A stretch of 64,000 nucleotides of DNA from Brevipalpus yothersi (lineage: Eukaryota > Arthropoda > Arachnida > Trombidiformes > Tenuipalpidae): positions 124,001-188,000 of the forward strand of contig QZCP01000545.1 in assembly GCA_003956705.1 (NCBI GenBank), read 5' to 3'. The translations under genes and the position numbers were made by a program. Of the stretch, positions 21,927 through 35,772 are shown piece after piece. Within the stretch, counting starts at the first letter, position 1, and each line of letters starts with the position of its first letter. Below the pieces are notes generated by a model. That model ran no database searches. It saw only the letters and a list, made by a program, of their open reading frames with translations, and had not been told where the DNA came from.

Positions 21927-24635
21927 ATGCCTCTCTCTACAAACGGCTCATCAGATGGACTCCATTTCGGACCTGTAACCAATGGCTCTGGCTCAATTCA
22001 GAGTCAAGAGAATCCGCTCAGTTTGGCAGGCTCAATCCGAAGTCAACGTAGTCAAAGAAGTGGAACCAATTCATATCGAAGACATGATCTTTCACTGGAT
22101 GCTAATTCTCTTCGTCACATCAATTTTAGTGCTAATTTTAGCGATGCCATTTCTGAAAATGGTGAGATCACTTTCCAACAGAGTCAACCCAGTCAACATA
22201 GCCAGCCTGATGCATCACAAGGCTTATCAGCGGTAGGCTCTCAGGCCACCGTTACCGATCCATCGTTGACCATCTACGGAACTGATGTCAACATTGAACT
22301 GTGCCAACAGAAATTCAGAGAGTTTCTGTATCATGATAATTTTGATATCAATTCTCTTGAGCCTGATGAGCGTGCTGGATTGACTCCAATGGAAGATGGA
22401 TCTGGACTGGCTCTTTACTTACAAAGATTGGAGGATATCAACACTCTCTGCGATGATGTGCCCCAATTGGAGGTTAACTGTGCCCATATACATCAATTTG
22501 ATCCAGATCTGTACAGAAAATTAGTTCGTTATCCTGCTGAGGTTATTCCAGCGTTCGATATGGCTGCAAATAAATTGTTCCTCCAGCTATATCCGGGAAC
22601 AAAGCTTCGCGAGGCTATCAATGTAAGGCCTTACAATGTTATCGAAAAGGACAGCATTCGATCCCTTAACCCAGAGGATATTAATCAACTCAAAACAATC
22701 ACTGGTATGGTGATTCGTGTTTCAAATATTATTCCAGAAATGAAAACAGCTTTCTTTGAGTGTTCAATTTGTCACAACACTCTGATCTCAGAGGTGGATG
22801 AAGGGCGATTAACGGAGCCTGCCAGTTGCAGTCAGTGCAACACCAAATATTCTTTCCAAATAGTTCACAATCTGTGTGAATTCATTGATAAGCAGCAGAT
22901 TAAATTACAAGAATCTCCTGATGAAATGCCGGCCGGACAAACTCCTTACACTGTACTTCTTTATGCTTGTGTCGATCTTGTGGATGCCGTTGCGCCGGGA
23001 GATCGAGTGACGGTAACTGGAGTCTATAGAGCATCTTCGATTCGAACGAATCCTCGACAGCGAACGATCAAGTCCATTTATCGAACTCACTTGGATGTTG
23101 TACACTTCAGAAAAGAAGACAAGAATCGACTCCTATCTGCTCAACTTCAATATAAATTTTCCCCTCAAAGAATTGATGAATTAAAACAACTATCCCTCCT
23201 ACCCGACATTTATGATCGCCTCGCCAGAGCTCTTGCTCCAAGTATTTATGAGCACATTGATATCAAGAAAGGGCTCTTACTCCAACTATTTGGAGGAACA
23301 AACAAGCAACCATCGGATTTGAACAATGAAAATGTTAAACAGAAACATTTTCGTTCCGAAATTAATATTCTTCTTTGTGGTGACCCTGGAACCAGTAAGT
23401 CTCAACTTCTGCAGTATGTCTACAAATTGGTGCCTCGTGGCCAGTATACGAGTGGTAAAGGATCCAGTGCCGTTGGATTAACCGCCTATGTCACTCGTGA
23501 TCCTGATTCTAATCAACTCGTTCTGCAAACTGGTGCCTTGGTACTTGCTGACGGTGGTATCTGTTGTATTGATGAATTCGACAAAATGAGTGACTCAACT
23601 CGATCGGTTCTACACGAAGTTATGGAACAGCAAACGCTTTCGATTGCAAAAGCTGGAATTGTTTGCCAGTTGAATGCTCGAACATCCATCCTAGCGGCTG
23701 CAAATCCTATTGAGTCCCAGTGGAATAAGAACAGAACCATTGTAGATAATATCCAGCTTCCTCACACTCTCATGTCTAGGTAAGACAGGTTGATTAACTG
23801 GCTCTATCTTGAAAACGGATCTCATTGAGATAATAATTTCAGTTCATTGAATAACTACACTCTTCAATGTAATTCATTTAATCTTTTGGCAATCATTCAT
23901 TGATTCATACTTTTCATTTTTTATTTGAATAGATTTGACCTCATCTTCTTGATGCTCGATCCCCAAGATGAAGTTTACGACAAACGTTTGGCCAAGCATC
24001 TTGTCTCTCTATACTACAAAACGCGAGAGGAGGCGGAGGAAGAAGAAATCATGGACATGGAACTGCTCAGAGACTATATAAGCTACGCTAGGCAGAATAT
24101 TCACCCTAGATTGTCAGAGGAAGCTCGAGGTACATTGATAAGCGCCTACGTACAGGCCAGAAGTGCTGGCATAGGAAAAGGTATGGTGAGCGCATATCCA
24201 CGTCAACTTGAAGCCTTAATTCGTCTTGCGGAAGCTCATGCCAAAGTGCGACTGTCCAATGTCGTCTCAAATGAAGATGTAGAGGAAGCTATCAGGTTAC
24301 ACAAAGAGGCTATAAAACAATCGGCTACAGATCCAGTGACTGGAAGGATTGATTTGTCAATATTGTATGTTGGAATGAGCACTTCAGACAGAAAGAAGAG
24401 AGGTGAACGTTCAAGAGCTCTAAGAGAACTTTTGCTCTCTAAATCGAAAGGATCAAGCTCTCAGAGTTCAGAGCCAAGACAATTCTCTTACACCGACATT
24501 TTCAATGAATTCAAGGCTGACTCCACTGTTATGATTACCAAGGAAATGTTCGAAGATGCCTTGAAAGATCTTCAGGATGAAGGTTTCCTCACGGTTCTCG
24601 CAGGACGATTCATAAGAATATGCGGGGAAGCTTAA
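21927..24635 (+). CDS. MCM4: DNA replication licensing factor MCM4
   Basis: Exons 21927..23779 and 23933..24635 join to 851 residues (human 863). MCM4 is one of the six ATPases of the MCM2-7 replicative helicase. The first 110 residues are rich in Ser, Gln and Arg with SQ/TP-type sites, the regulatory tail phosphorylated by CDK and DDK in other animals. A zinc finger uses Cys279, Cys282, Cys301 and Cys304. The AAA+ core has Walker A GDPGTSKS (485-492), Walker B CCIDEFDKM (Asp549-Glu550) and the arginine finger SRFD at Arg618. The 153 bp intron (23780-23932, GTAAGA...GAATAG) splits that arginine codon. A C-terminal winged helix ends the protein. AATAAA lies at 24791-24796. Confidence 0.97.
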
Positions 24636-24790
24636 TGAAAATCTACGAAAAGTTTCTATTTTATGACCCTCACTGAATTTCCCCTTTAGCATAATCTTGT
24701 TCAATTTAGCATCCTCAACGCTTCCTTGAATTCAAATTTTCACGCAGAAAAAACGTCAATTACATTGAAGCTGTTTCACAGTATCAAAAT

Positions 24791-24796
24791 AATAAA
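24791..24796 (+). terminator. Polyadenylation signal of MCM4
   Basis: AATAAA 156 bp after the MCM4 stop codon, in a 435 bp gap shared with the convergent Sidestep-like gene A. Confidence 0.6.
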
Positions 24797-25070
24797 ATAT
24801 TAATCATTTTTCAAGCCAACAAAAATAGAATTTAACAGATAGGTGCTTTGAACACTTTTTCTTCATCATAGATAAATACTTGCGAAGACTTTTCTTTGAA
24901 AAATTGTTTCACAAACGGTTTATGAAAGGAGAAAGGTGCGAACAACTCAATCATCGATGATCTATGGTTTTGAGGTACTTCTGAGAGAAGGCACTTCCAT
25001 TGTGAGGTTGAGTCAATATGTAGCTCAGCGTAATGGTGTAGATTTGGTTCGATCATCAAAAATTATTGAG

Positions 25071-28000
25071 TCATCTTGTACTGGGATTCGTTCTCAATTC
25101 ACCATTCAAATATGGTGACTCTGGACAGCAATCACAAATTGCTGTTGTGTTCATGAGATTTTGCGTTTGGTTAAATTCTTTAGAGGCATCGTTTTCATCA
25201 TCAAATAAATGATTTTGACCAATCAAGGAGTGAAAATTGTCCAGATCATGTGATCTATCCCCTCCATTTTTGACCATGTTCATGGTGTTTTGAGGAGTAA
25301 AATAGTCCTCATTTAAATCACATAAGTTCACGTGATTTACGCAGAAGTTTTTTATGTTGTTATACTGCATTTCAGATTTGAAATCGTCCAAGTTGTAAAA
25401 CTCTTCACCATTCTCAGGCACAGACTGCCTATTGATAATGAGAAAAAGTTGAGAATATATTAGATAGGTCAAGTAAAGCAGCATAGAATGCTCTGATCAT
25501 TTTAAGAATTTCAAGAATTTTCAGTCTCTAGCTCGAATTTGTGAATTCATTATCAAATTCTCAAAGATGAACTTACCTTCCATCCAATGTTCTCATTTTC
25601 ATATTTTGATTGCTAGTTTCTTGAAAATTGAGAGGAAAAAATTAGCCAACTGATCAATCTTACAACTGTTAGAAGCAACATTGTCCATCACACTTACTAA
25701 TATTTTCTGATCTTTTACGGAGTCGATGTACAGCTAAGCACCCAAGCAAAATAAATGTTCCCAATATCACAATCAAGCCAGCCAGAGTAGGGGGTACAGT
25801 GTCATCTTCGATGGTGTCTAGAAGATTTCAAAGATGATCAAACTCATGATTAAAAAGAAAAAGTGTAAAAAAATCCTAATTGAATGTATTTCATCACTCA
25901 GATTATGAGCTTTGAAGACCTTAAAGCAATGACTGTGTTAGAACGATTCCTCAAACTTTTTGATCCTCCAAAAATGTTGCAAAGATTCGCAAACTTCATA
26001 GAGCTCATGATAAAGCTAGCTGAAAGGCTTCAAAAAAGTTATGAAGCACATGGTTTCACTTTCTCACTTCCATCAGATTTTTCAAACCGTTTATTCACTC
26101 TTCATTCGAAATAAGGTCAAATTTAATAGGTCTCTAGTTTACCAATTGGTAAAGATAAGGATAATTTCAGAACTCTCATGAACAACTAAACTCTCCATCA
26201 GATCGATACTGCCGCAAAGTGAAGCCTTCCTAGAAAGAATTGCATGATTTTTGTCGATTATAATATTCCCATTTTGTCAGTCACGGTAATTCAGATCAGT
26301 ATATAAAATCAATGTGCTCAATATAAATCCCCAGCAATCTGAGCAAATACGATCTAGATTTTGAATCATTGAACATAACTACTCTCTTGCAACCTGATAT
26401 CTGTTGAGGGCAATAGGAGGAGGTTCTACTTTGTATATTTCATACTTTGCATTAATCGACTACTGAATGCAAAGCGGTCATCATCATTAATCATGCAAGT
26501 TCTATCAGCTCGGATGAGCGCTCCAAACATTTTTCACAAGCATCGAGAGAAAATTATTTCGTTTCATCCTCTTCCAAAGCATATCGAGTTAATTATTGCA
26601 AAATTCAGAGATGCATCATATCTCATAAATGTTTTCAAATTTGTTTCAGTCGAAATCTGTTATCAGACAAAGCAGCTCCAAAGCTTCCATGATGTGACTA
26701 TATTCACATGACAAAATTAGAATCTTGGGAGCTGTAATCTCAATATATGTTTAAATCATGATATGATACATGCTTATATACATTGTAGGTATACCTACAA
26801 TAATACATATATGTATTATTGTTGCTACTTACCAGCATGCCAAAGAGCTTGAAATTGAGTACTAGCACGGAGTAAATAATAATCACTTCTACCTTTTGTA
26901 TTCACTGCATAAACTTTGATGAGATAAGCATTTCCTGAGGCAAGAGATTTGAGCACAAAAAAAGGATAATTTTCGGCACTTTGGTTATATTTAATATTGT
27001 TTTCTCCATCATCTTGATAGAGTTCCAGAAAGTAATTCAATGGTAGACCTCCATTGTAGCCTGGTTGACAGGAAATGGTGAAAGAATCCATGGTAATGTT
27101 TGCCACAGTACAATTTTGAGGTGGTCCTGGCTTCTCAGCCGAGGTAATCACGTATTTACAAGGTTCTCGTTGATTTCCTACGCTATTGACTGCCCAACAG
27201 AGGAGTTCACCATAATCTGAGAATTTTTTTGGAATATAATTGAGAGTACTTGAAAATCCATTCTCAGTGAAATCTGTAAGCTCAAAACTCTCATGAGATT
27301 GTGGACTCTCGGTAGATATCGTCAATATTTTCTCTGAAGCAGTAGATTTAAGAGCCCAATGGAATTTCACATCATCTGGATTAGCATCAATATCACATGG
27401 AACTTTGATTTGCTCTCCTATAGCAGCCGCATAAATTTTTTGATTGCTCTTTGAAACACAAACTGGTGCATCTAGAGTAGATGAGAGATGGGACGAGAAG
27501 AGAAGAGAAAGGAAGAGAAGAGAAGAGAAGATCGAAGTGATCAGCAACAGGAGCTAGGGTATATATATAATGAATATGCAATAAGCTTGTTCTTACATTG
27601 AACATTCAAATCGATTGGTTCACTTTCGCCTTTGCCTGCAACATTAGTCGCCCAGCATTCGTATCGTCCTTCATTTTGTTTCTGAACATTCTTTATAAGT
27701 ACCGAATCATTGCGAACCAGAATGTTCCCACTTTTATTGGCCATGAGAGGTTTTCCGTTCAATTTCCAGCCTAAATCATCTACCATTGGATTTGCCTGAA
27801 AGATGGAGTAAAATAACAGTTGCCAAACGCCATAAAACATTTCATCGCCATGAGCATGCCGATTGACTCTAGGGAATTAGCTCAAGAGGAGACGAAAAAG
27901 AGTTACATTCGTGCTTTTCGTGGCCTTTTTCGATCAGAGACTCATCTCGACCTTCACATCTTTTATCTGGTCAGGAAGATCGAATGTACTCTCTAACTAA

Positions 28001-30690
28001 AAAAGAGCAATTCTCAGAATTGATCAGCATATTCTGGGCTCACAGTATCAGGTGACTTGGAGTGGTAGTCAGCTGTCTCATAGCATGTAGAGAAGATTTG
28101 CTGCTAATTGATGGGAGGATTGAGCATTTGCAAATGTACTCTCTATTCAATCTCAAACACTGATTCTGCTGTCATCAAGTTAATTGCACGATTACGACTG
28201 ATTGAGTGAACTTGAGCTACATCTTGATCAATCTATCTCAATGCCTTACCTTGATGTTGCATTCGAAGAAAACGTCACTTTCTACGAGAATTTTTTCGCT
28301 TTGTAGGCTCGATCCCATGGCTAAGTACACTATTGGTGAATCTGAATGTCAAAGAAGATCAAGAAAGCAGGAAACATTGAGAGAGTGTGTCCATCCAAAT
28401 CGATTCATCGATTTTTGAGATCAGAATTGGAAGTGCAACACTTACGATGAATGTCCAATTTCAGGCTATCTAGAATAGAATTTTGTCCATTCTGGTCCCC
28501 AAAGCGTGTGTTAGTCGCAATACAGGAAAGTTCTTTCGCATTATCGTCGATTGAAGGCACATAAGAAAGATAGCTAGTGGTCACCGAGCCATCAGCAGAA
28601 GTTTGTTCCTTGAAACTATGTAGAGGAACAGATCCAACTCGCCACTCAATATGAGCTGAAGGTTTAGATCCAGATGAATGGCAGACAAGATGAGTGGGTC
28701 GATCTGCTACCATCTTGCCGATGGGTGAGATTATTGTGATTCGAACTTCTTTCGGTTTCACTGTTTTCACAGTTTGACAAGGGAAGAAGAAAAATGATGG
28801 AGATAAGAAGACGTCGAGAAAAGATATGAGGAAAGGAAGGAAAAAGAAATCTTGTTTGAAAAATAATTTATCATTCTATGTGTTGTGAATGAATGGTGTT
28901 TGAGTGTATCAAAACTTCTTCCACTATCTTGCTCTTGTCTACCCAAAGATCATCAAAGAATCGTTCTCAGCATCATCAGCCACTTGATTTTCTATTCACA
29001 CCCAGCAAATCGATATGAATGAGTTGTATGCATCATCAATTCGAGCTCACAGTCGGAAGCCTCAAGCTTCAATTTCTAAGACCAGAAAACCCTTTCTCCA
29101 CGGACAACGAATCAGGCTGATAAAAAATATGGTGAAAAAAGTAGGTGAACATGCATCAGAATAAATTAGTTGGTATATTCGAAGAAGAAGAGAGACATGG
29201 AGAGAAAGATGACACCGTAGATCAGAAAAGATGAGTAGATGAAACCTCCACATTAATTGTCTCTTAACTCTGCCTCTATCCATGAATGATGGTTTAGGGG
29301 GTTGAGAAAGGAATATTATCTTCATCGATATACACATTCTAGTTCTCATGATACCCATCTCGTCTTATTGATCTTCTATTCTCTCTTGTACCAACAAGGG
29401 ATGAAGCATTATTACGCTTGGGAAAGAATTGAGTGTGTGAAAGAGCAACAAAGCTTGATTTTAATCAGCAAAATGATGGCAGCTTTGCTGTAGATTGATT
29501 TTCACAGACTGTAAATTGAAATTAAGTTACTTGAGTATTCAGAGACCGTTTTCTATCAGCTATTTGACTTCATTATTCACGCAAACCCATAATGAGAGTG
29601 CCTCTTGACGACATGCAAGCAGAAATTGCCCAAAATCTCAAACATTTCTCACCCCGAGTATAAAAGTGCATACCTATTCACAAACTTCCTTCAAAATGTC
29701 AACCCATCTAAGGAAAGCAAAAAATATTCCCTTCACAAGTCCAAAAACAGGATATAATTTAGATCAGTTAAGTATCTTGATTATTGAATGATCATGCCAA
29801 TGCCTGATGGGCTGAAATAAAATAAAATTCTATAGAAAAAATTGATTCATCATGCGGAGAAGATAAATTTTTCGTTCTTGAAAAAATCTAAGAACTGACC
29901 AAGGAAGTGAAAAAGTTAATTTAGTCGAACAGTGGCTCAAGAAAATCTGTTCGGGGTCAAATTCCATGTCAGAAATCAATAAAATTCTCTCAACCTTGAG
30001 GTTTTTATCTCATCATGTTGAGATCGAATTAGTCACACACTAGTCTCGGGAAGTGAACTTGTCAGAAAAGTTTACTCATTCAGATCGACATCGTTTGGCT
30101 TTTTGATGCTGGACAATATTGAGAGAGAAATGATATTCTGACAGTGGTAAGAGGATGAGAAAATGTCTTACGGTTAAGGTCCAAAGCGATGCTCTGCGAA
30201 AGAGGTCGAGTAAGATTTTTGTTATTAGATGCTTTGCATGTTAATATTGTGCCCTGATCTTCACGCTGGAGTGGGCCCATGTGAAGAGAATTGACTACAG
30301 TTCCAGTCTTCAGAACGAGATCCGAAGAATCCACAAGAGTCGACCCTCGATACCAAAAAATATTGGGCACTGGATTACCTGAGCAAAATAAAGGACAAAG
30401 GACAGTAAAAGTATTGTTAGAAGTGGCTATGACCAGAACAGAAGCAATATTCTCTTGATTGACATCGTTTAGTTACATATGAAGGGTTATATCGAAAGCT
30501 ATGATGGCATTTATCCTTAATTGTTGCCACAATAGCTGTCATTAACCACTCTTCATCTATTGATTATCCATGGTCTCAGCTACCATACATTTATGGTCAT
30601 TTTTCGACCAGAGATGTAAAAAAAGATTGAAGATTATTGATGATTCTAGGGTAGCTCGAGTTGTGATCTCTGTCTTCTGATTGCATTCTC

Positions 30691-30724
<34 letters not shown>

Positions 30725-33318
30725 ATTTCTATCCTTCTCTTCATGACCAAGAATGGAAGGAATACAATTTGGCGCATTTGCGCATAAAAAGTACATGCTT
30801 TCGAAATGGATTCCAATCAAATCAACACCAAAATGTTTGCTTACCTCCTTCAGCTTTACAGGTCAAATTGGCATATGAGCCTTCATTGAACGGCCCTCCT
30901 ACATGCTGGACCTCTTGTTCATCTTGAAGAATAGTCAATTTCTTAATAGGCACTGAGAAAAGGTGAAATAAAAATAATTATCAGATGTAGTAGTAGGTGT
31001 AAAACGAATGTATAACGCATATCAGCTCAACAATCCAATTTCTCGATGAAACTTGGTTTTCTTAATTTACTCGAAACATGTAGGCTTGATTGAGGAAATG
31101 TCTTAGATGGAATCCAAAGTGAGTTAAGATCTATTTTATGTTCTTGATTGAAGAAAGAACGAAGAAGAAGTTCTACTTTCAGCTTCTTTATTCTTCACTT
31201 CCTTCTCGGTTTTCATCTCTTTTTAGACTTCTTTCCTCTCAATTTCCTCATCTGCCTTTGATAACCGAGAATCTGTTTGTGCAGTGAATACATTGTATTT
31301 ACATTTTTCAAATATTCACTCATTGTGATTCTTTCTCGGATATCAGATGAAAAAAATCTCTCCCTCGAAAGTACCAATTTCAAAAGTTCTCAATCGATTT
31401 TCCTTTTTTTACAATTTCTTCCACTTCCGAGAAAATATTCTAAGATATTATGGTCAATACTTTTATCTAGAACAGTGTTTGTTGGAAGAGTAGAGTGTGA
31501 TCAATCAGCAAATAAAAAAGTTTACCAGCATAAAATTTTGTGGTAGGATCATGATAATGATCAAAAGGATCTCATTAGATGCTTGGGAGGAGTATATAAA
31601 TGCAAAATTAACTTTGAAATTGAGACGGCTCTAGGCACTGATCCACCTCATTGTTGTGAATCCCTAGATTCACAAGATCAGATTCATGAGTTTCTGATAA
31701 TTAGAGGAATAGACTGAGGTGATTACCATACTCTTTCAAAATGTTGAAAAAGGAACAGGCAAGTTTCTGCTTCTTTTCACTCCTCTAGACGTCAGATAAA
31801 GAAACCTCCGGGCAACTCAAAAACTTACAAACTTATTGCAAATTTCCAGCTTAATGAAGGAATTTATTAAGACCAGGAAATAGTAAGGTACCAAGTTAGT
31901 TAGTATATATCGTTTCCCTTGTGTCTATTCAGGCAAGAACGATGGGGCTTTGTTATGAATAAATGAAGAATGAAAAGCATCGGAAAACCTTTCGTTAAAC
32001 TACTTTGAATAATTAAGAGAGAATTTGAGCTTTCAATTCATTACCAAATCAAACAATGAAATAGATCTTGGCGTAAAATAAGCTTGAAATGGCCATAGAG
32101 ATTTTCAATTTGTAGATGAATAAGAGAAATGAGGGAAAAAATTGAATTGTCTCTGGAAAATATTCAATTCTAAAATATGACAATAGTCGAGCTGGTTATG
32201 ATTGAAATTCATTAGAGTGTTCAGCTCTTGATGAAAAAAATAGCTGCATCTGTTTGGATTTGTTGAGTTTCCGGATCACTTATTCCAGAGGTGAGTAGCT
32301 TTAGGATGGAATACAATAAGCTACAAGATGGAAGAATGTGCCGAGTCAGATAAAAACAGAAAACAAGTCAGCGAGAAAAAACTAGTGAAGGAAAAATTCA
32401 TGCACAGTAGCGAGGAATTCATCAGATTATAAAAATGTGGATGCATAGGAGGAAAAAATCAGCATTGCGATCGATCCAGCTAGGAGTTGAAATAGTGTTG
32501 GAATATCCAAATGGGAAAGAGGCAACTGAACCTTATCCACTCACATTAATATCGATGTTTTTCAGAATATTTGTTGCTTCGAGAAGATGGCAGCCCTTAA
32601 ATGAAATTCTGCTCTCGATCTTCTTCGCCCTTCTGACTCCATCCAAGCCGGAGCATGAAGAATAGAGGCAATCGAAATGGTCAAGCTACTGACTTCTTCC
32701 AAGAGATACTAATCTCACTGGTCATCAAGAGTGAAATAATTGACTTACTTGAACCTAAACTCACAGCAAAAAGGATCTGTATTCTAGGGAATTAAAGCGC
32801 TTGTTCAAGTAAACTAAATGTCCTTCAAGGTTATAGCTTCTCTAGAAGAATTTTGGATCTCAAATTCATGATCGACTATCCAGATGGACAGCAAGAGTCT
32901 CAAAGGGATTCAGAAGAATCCAGGAGAGAATGTGGATTGAATACTATTGGGAGAAAAGCAATCTCAGGAAACTTACCAATCACATCTAATTTGATACCAA
33001 AACTTATCGTTCGACCCCTTCGAAAGTCCACTCTACATCGATAGCCACCTTGATCTTCTTCCTTGACCGGATTGAATCGCAAAACAGCTACAGGCGAAGA
33101 CATATCGAAAGTGATTCTATTGCTCTCGGAAAAATGTTCAGCCGTAGCAATATTCCCCGTGTTCCGAGCATCAATTGTGTATATTGGATGGCCAAGCTGA
33201 TGAGTTGCATCATCTTTGAACCAAAGAATCATGGTAACACTATCACTGGTCGATGGTGGAGTGGCGTTGCATGGCAATTCAATCACGGTATCCACTATAC
33301 CACTGTGAACAGACCAAT
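25071..33318 (-). CDS. Sidestep-family Ig transmembrane protein, gene A (exons 2-11)
   Basis: Ten GT-AG-bounded exons in order: 33318-32977 (Ig1), 30952-30845 and 30378-30172 (Ig2), 28760-28446 and 28341-28250 (Ig3 and start of Ig4), 27795-27597 (Ig4), 27471-26833 (Ig5 plus FN3), 25817-25698 (membrane), 25619-25577, and 25428-25071 (tail). With the signal exon at 46936-47035 they give 840 residues. Ig1 carries the Sidestep hallmarks WFKDD, PIYTIDARN and YRCRVDF; later marks are GNPVPNIFWYRG, FFECNIKANP, LNVQYAPVC and PGPPQNC. The membrane helix is LAGLIVILGTFILLGCLAV, followed by a roughly 140-residue tail with CDCCPESPYLNGE. In flies Sidestep proteins are cell-surface ligands of Beat receptors guiding axons. 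The Ig1 acceptor could instead be 33302. Function here is inferred from family. Confidence 0.85.
26782..26822. repeat. Two overlapping perfect palindromes next to a splice donor
   Basis: Perfect palindromes of 20 bp (26782-26801, centred on GGTATACC) and 26 bp (26797-26822, centred on CATATATG) lie in the intron of gene A, about 10 bp beyond the donor of the Ig5-FN3 exon. The matching intron of gene B lacks the middle part and has no such palindromes. Confidence 0.85.
30688..30728. repeat. CT / TTTC low-complexity tract
   Basis: A CT dinucleotide run turns into TTTC tetranucleotides; located in a gene A intron between the two Ig2 exons. Confidence 0.9.
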
Positions 33319-35719
33319 CTTTCCAGAAATAGAAAAGAATGCAGAAAGAGAGAGACATAAAATGGATTGTATTTGATCAGTTAATCGAGCCTTGGAAAGC
33401 CTTAAACTGTGTGCACTCTGGATATCTTTTTTTGCTGGTATGAGTGTAGGCCTTTTCTCGGGATCTTTCAGCTCTTGAGCGTTATTGATTTTAAGATTCG
33501 ATGATCAATTAATTCAGACTTCTCCCTTGTGACTGAACTAGCTCAGTGGATTGATGTCCAAGGCATAGCATGATTCAACGCCTTAATGATTCATGGATCA
33601 TCGGCCAGCTTCTTCATTCAACAAGAGAGAGAGAGAGAGAGAGAGATTTGGAAACGAGGACAGAGATTACAGCAAATATTCCAAGAAAATCGATCACTCT
33701 AGTTAGAGCTTGAAAAAGGGTGGAAGAATTTAAATAGCCATAAATAGCTACAGAAACGAAGAAGTATAAATGAACATGCAAATACACTGACTCTGATCTA
33801 ATGGCTTTCTGATGCAAAACATGATGTAATCCACTCAAGCCAAAATTGGTGCTTGACATTCAGACATTCTTGACATGCATTTGGCTGAAAAATAATAAAT
33901 CTTCTTCAAAAGTTAGATGAGTTTTTGATGTAAATGGGTCTAAAAACGAAATCCTTGGACGATTCAATTTGTGGACAATTTTTCTTATGTACAAAGATGT
34001 TTGAAAGGATTCCTTCTTTTTCTCCTCAACTTTTTCCGATAACCTGATCAAAGAGCTATAAAAATGAGAGGAAAGTGGGATCCAAATTTTGTCATCAATT
34101 TGGGGATCATGATATAAATTGCACCAATAGAGCATTCAGAGGATAACTTTGCCTGATTCTATCATAAAATAACGGTCTTTCCAGCCTTGATCGTGAAGCT
34201 CAGAAGCTATTCAAAAAAATTGATTCTCTCAACTCATCTACTCATCACTCTGATCAGTTTCTCAAGCATGACTTGGGTGTCCATTTCCTGGATGTAATCC
34301 CCTTCAATAATCGAATTGATGAGTCTCACTTTATCTTCTCCATCAGACATTGGCCCACAATGATTAATGATTGTATTTAACAACTATCATTTATTTGAGG
34401 CACGAGTCTGACAAGTCCTGAGAGTGGGAGTGAGTGGAATGTTGAGACATCCAGAGTGAAGGAAGGAATAATACATGTATGATCATCACTGAAGAATGGA
34501 TAATTGTCATCCTAGAAAGGAACTTTCAATGAAGAGACAGCCGAATTGCTATGGGCGCCTTAAAAGTATAACCAAATATTCAATTCAGCCTCTCATTTTA
34601 GTGATGTTGAAAAAGGAAGTGGATGTGAGCATAGTGCCTCATGATGGAAAAGCCTCTCTCTAGTCTCTTGGTTCGAGACAATGGAATGTTGAGAATTTTT
34701 CCAGAGAAAACTACAAATGATATTCAAATGATCTAACTAGTCCAATAAAATTTCCTTGAGCCTCACTTTTTATAACAGAGATTGAGAACCCAACTGCTTT
34801 TTAGACAGTTATGCCATTGACTCGCAATTAATTAATCCAATCTCAATAGCTCTGAGGTGAATACATGTATCTTTCTTCCTCTCGCTGATTGCCTCAGGGT
34901 GATAGACCCGTTTTCTTTTCTAATGGAATGGTAATAAATGTCAGCGAATCAGAGGCAAAAGAAATAGATGATTAGCTCATTGTGTTCATCAAAATGAATC
35001 AATAATGCTGACAGGAATTTTTTTTACTGTGAGATTATTCTAGATCAGTTGATGGATTCTAGCCATTCAACCAGTGAATATGAGGTTATGAACTCCAAAA
35101 AACAAACAGTAAGAGGAGACATGAATAGCCTTAAAGAGGATTACAAAAGCCTTTGCTTTAGATGATACTGTTTCATTCATTTCACTTTTGTCCTAATATT
35201 TTTCTACTTAATCAAAACTTTTTCTCAAAAATAATTTGATAAAATCCATTAGATGGACCCAGACATGATTAAAATTTACCGAAAACTTCACAAATTTGTA
35301 CAATTTACAACCCTTTTCATTTTTCAGGGAGTATGGATTATTCTGTAGATTATCAGTCTCTCAAATCTTGAAGAAAGGCATAGAACTTGAATGCAAATGA
35401 GCTCAACTCATTTGCCTGTTCTTCGATATCAAGAATATCAAGAATTTGGAATTTCTCTCCCCAACTTTTTCCTCTCCCTTTTGCTTAGAGATGGCTGAGT
35501 TTTTGGGCAAAATCCTTATCTGAGGGCTAAGGTGTTCCGAGTTTCTTTAGGAGAAACAGTATTTTGCTGCCAGTTCTCGAGTCATCTAGAATGGAGGCTA
35601 AGCTTGAGTTTAATGATTCTTGACCAATGATAAATCTGTTGGAAAATCCTCACAGAGATAATAAAAGTAGAAAAAAGAATTCAAGATAGATTCAATGAAA
35701 TGGAATGAACTTAGTCTGT

Positions 35720-35722
<3 letters not shown>

Positions 35723-35769
<47 letters not shown>
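35723..35769. repeat. (CT)n microsatellite
   Basis: Uninterrupted CT dinucleotide run of about 47 bp in non-coding DNA. Confidence 0.95.

Positions 35770-35772
<3 letters not shown>

Noticed and set aside
25884..26114. 76-codon plus-strand frame with amphipathic helices
   Set aside because: It lies inside an intron of gene A on the opposite strand, has no known family and is not present in the matching intron of gene B.
27472..27547. Apparent signal peptide in front of the Ig5-FN3 exon (and the same at 49353-49443)
   Set aside because: The hydrophobic Ser-Leu-Phe run is the GAGAA repeat of the intron read in frame; the acceptor at the exon edge and the YAPVC junction show it is intronic.
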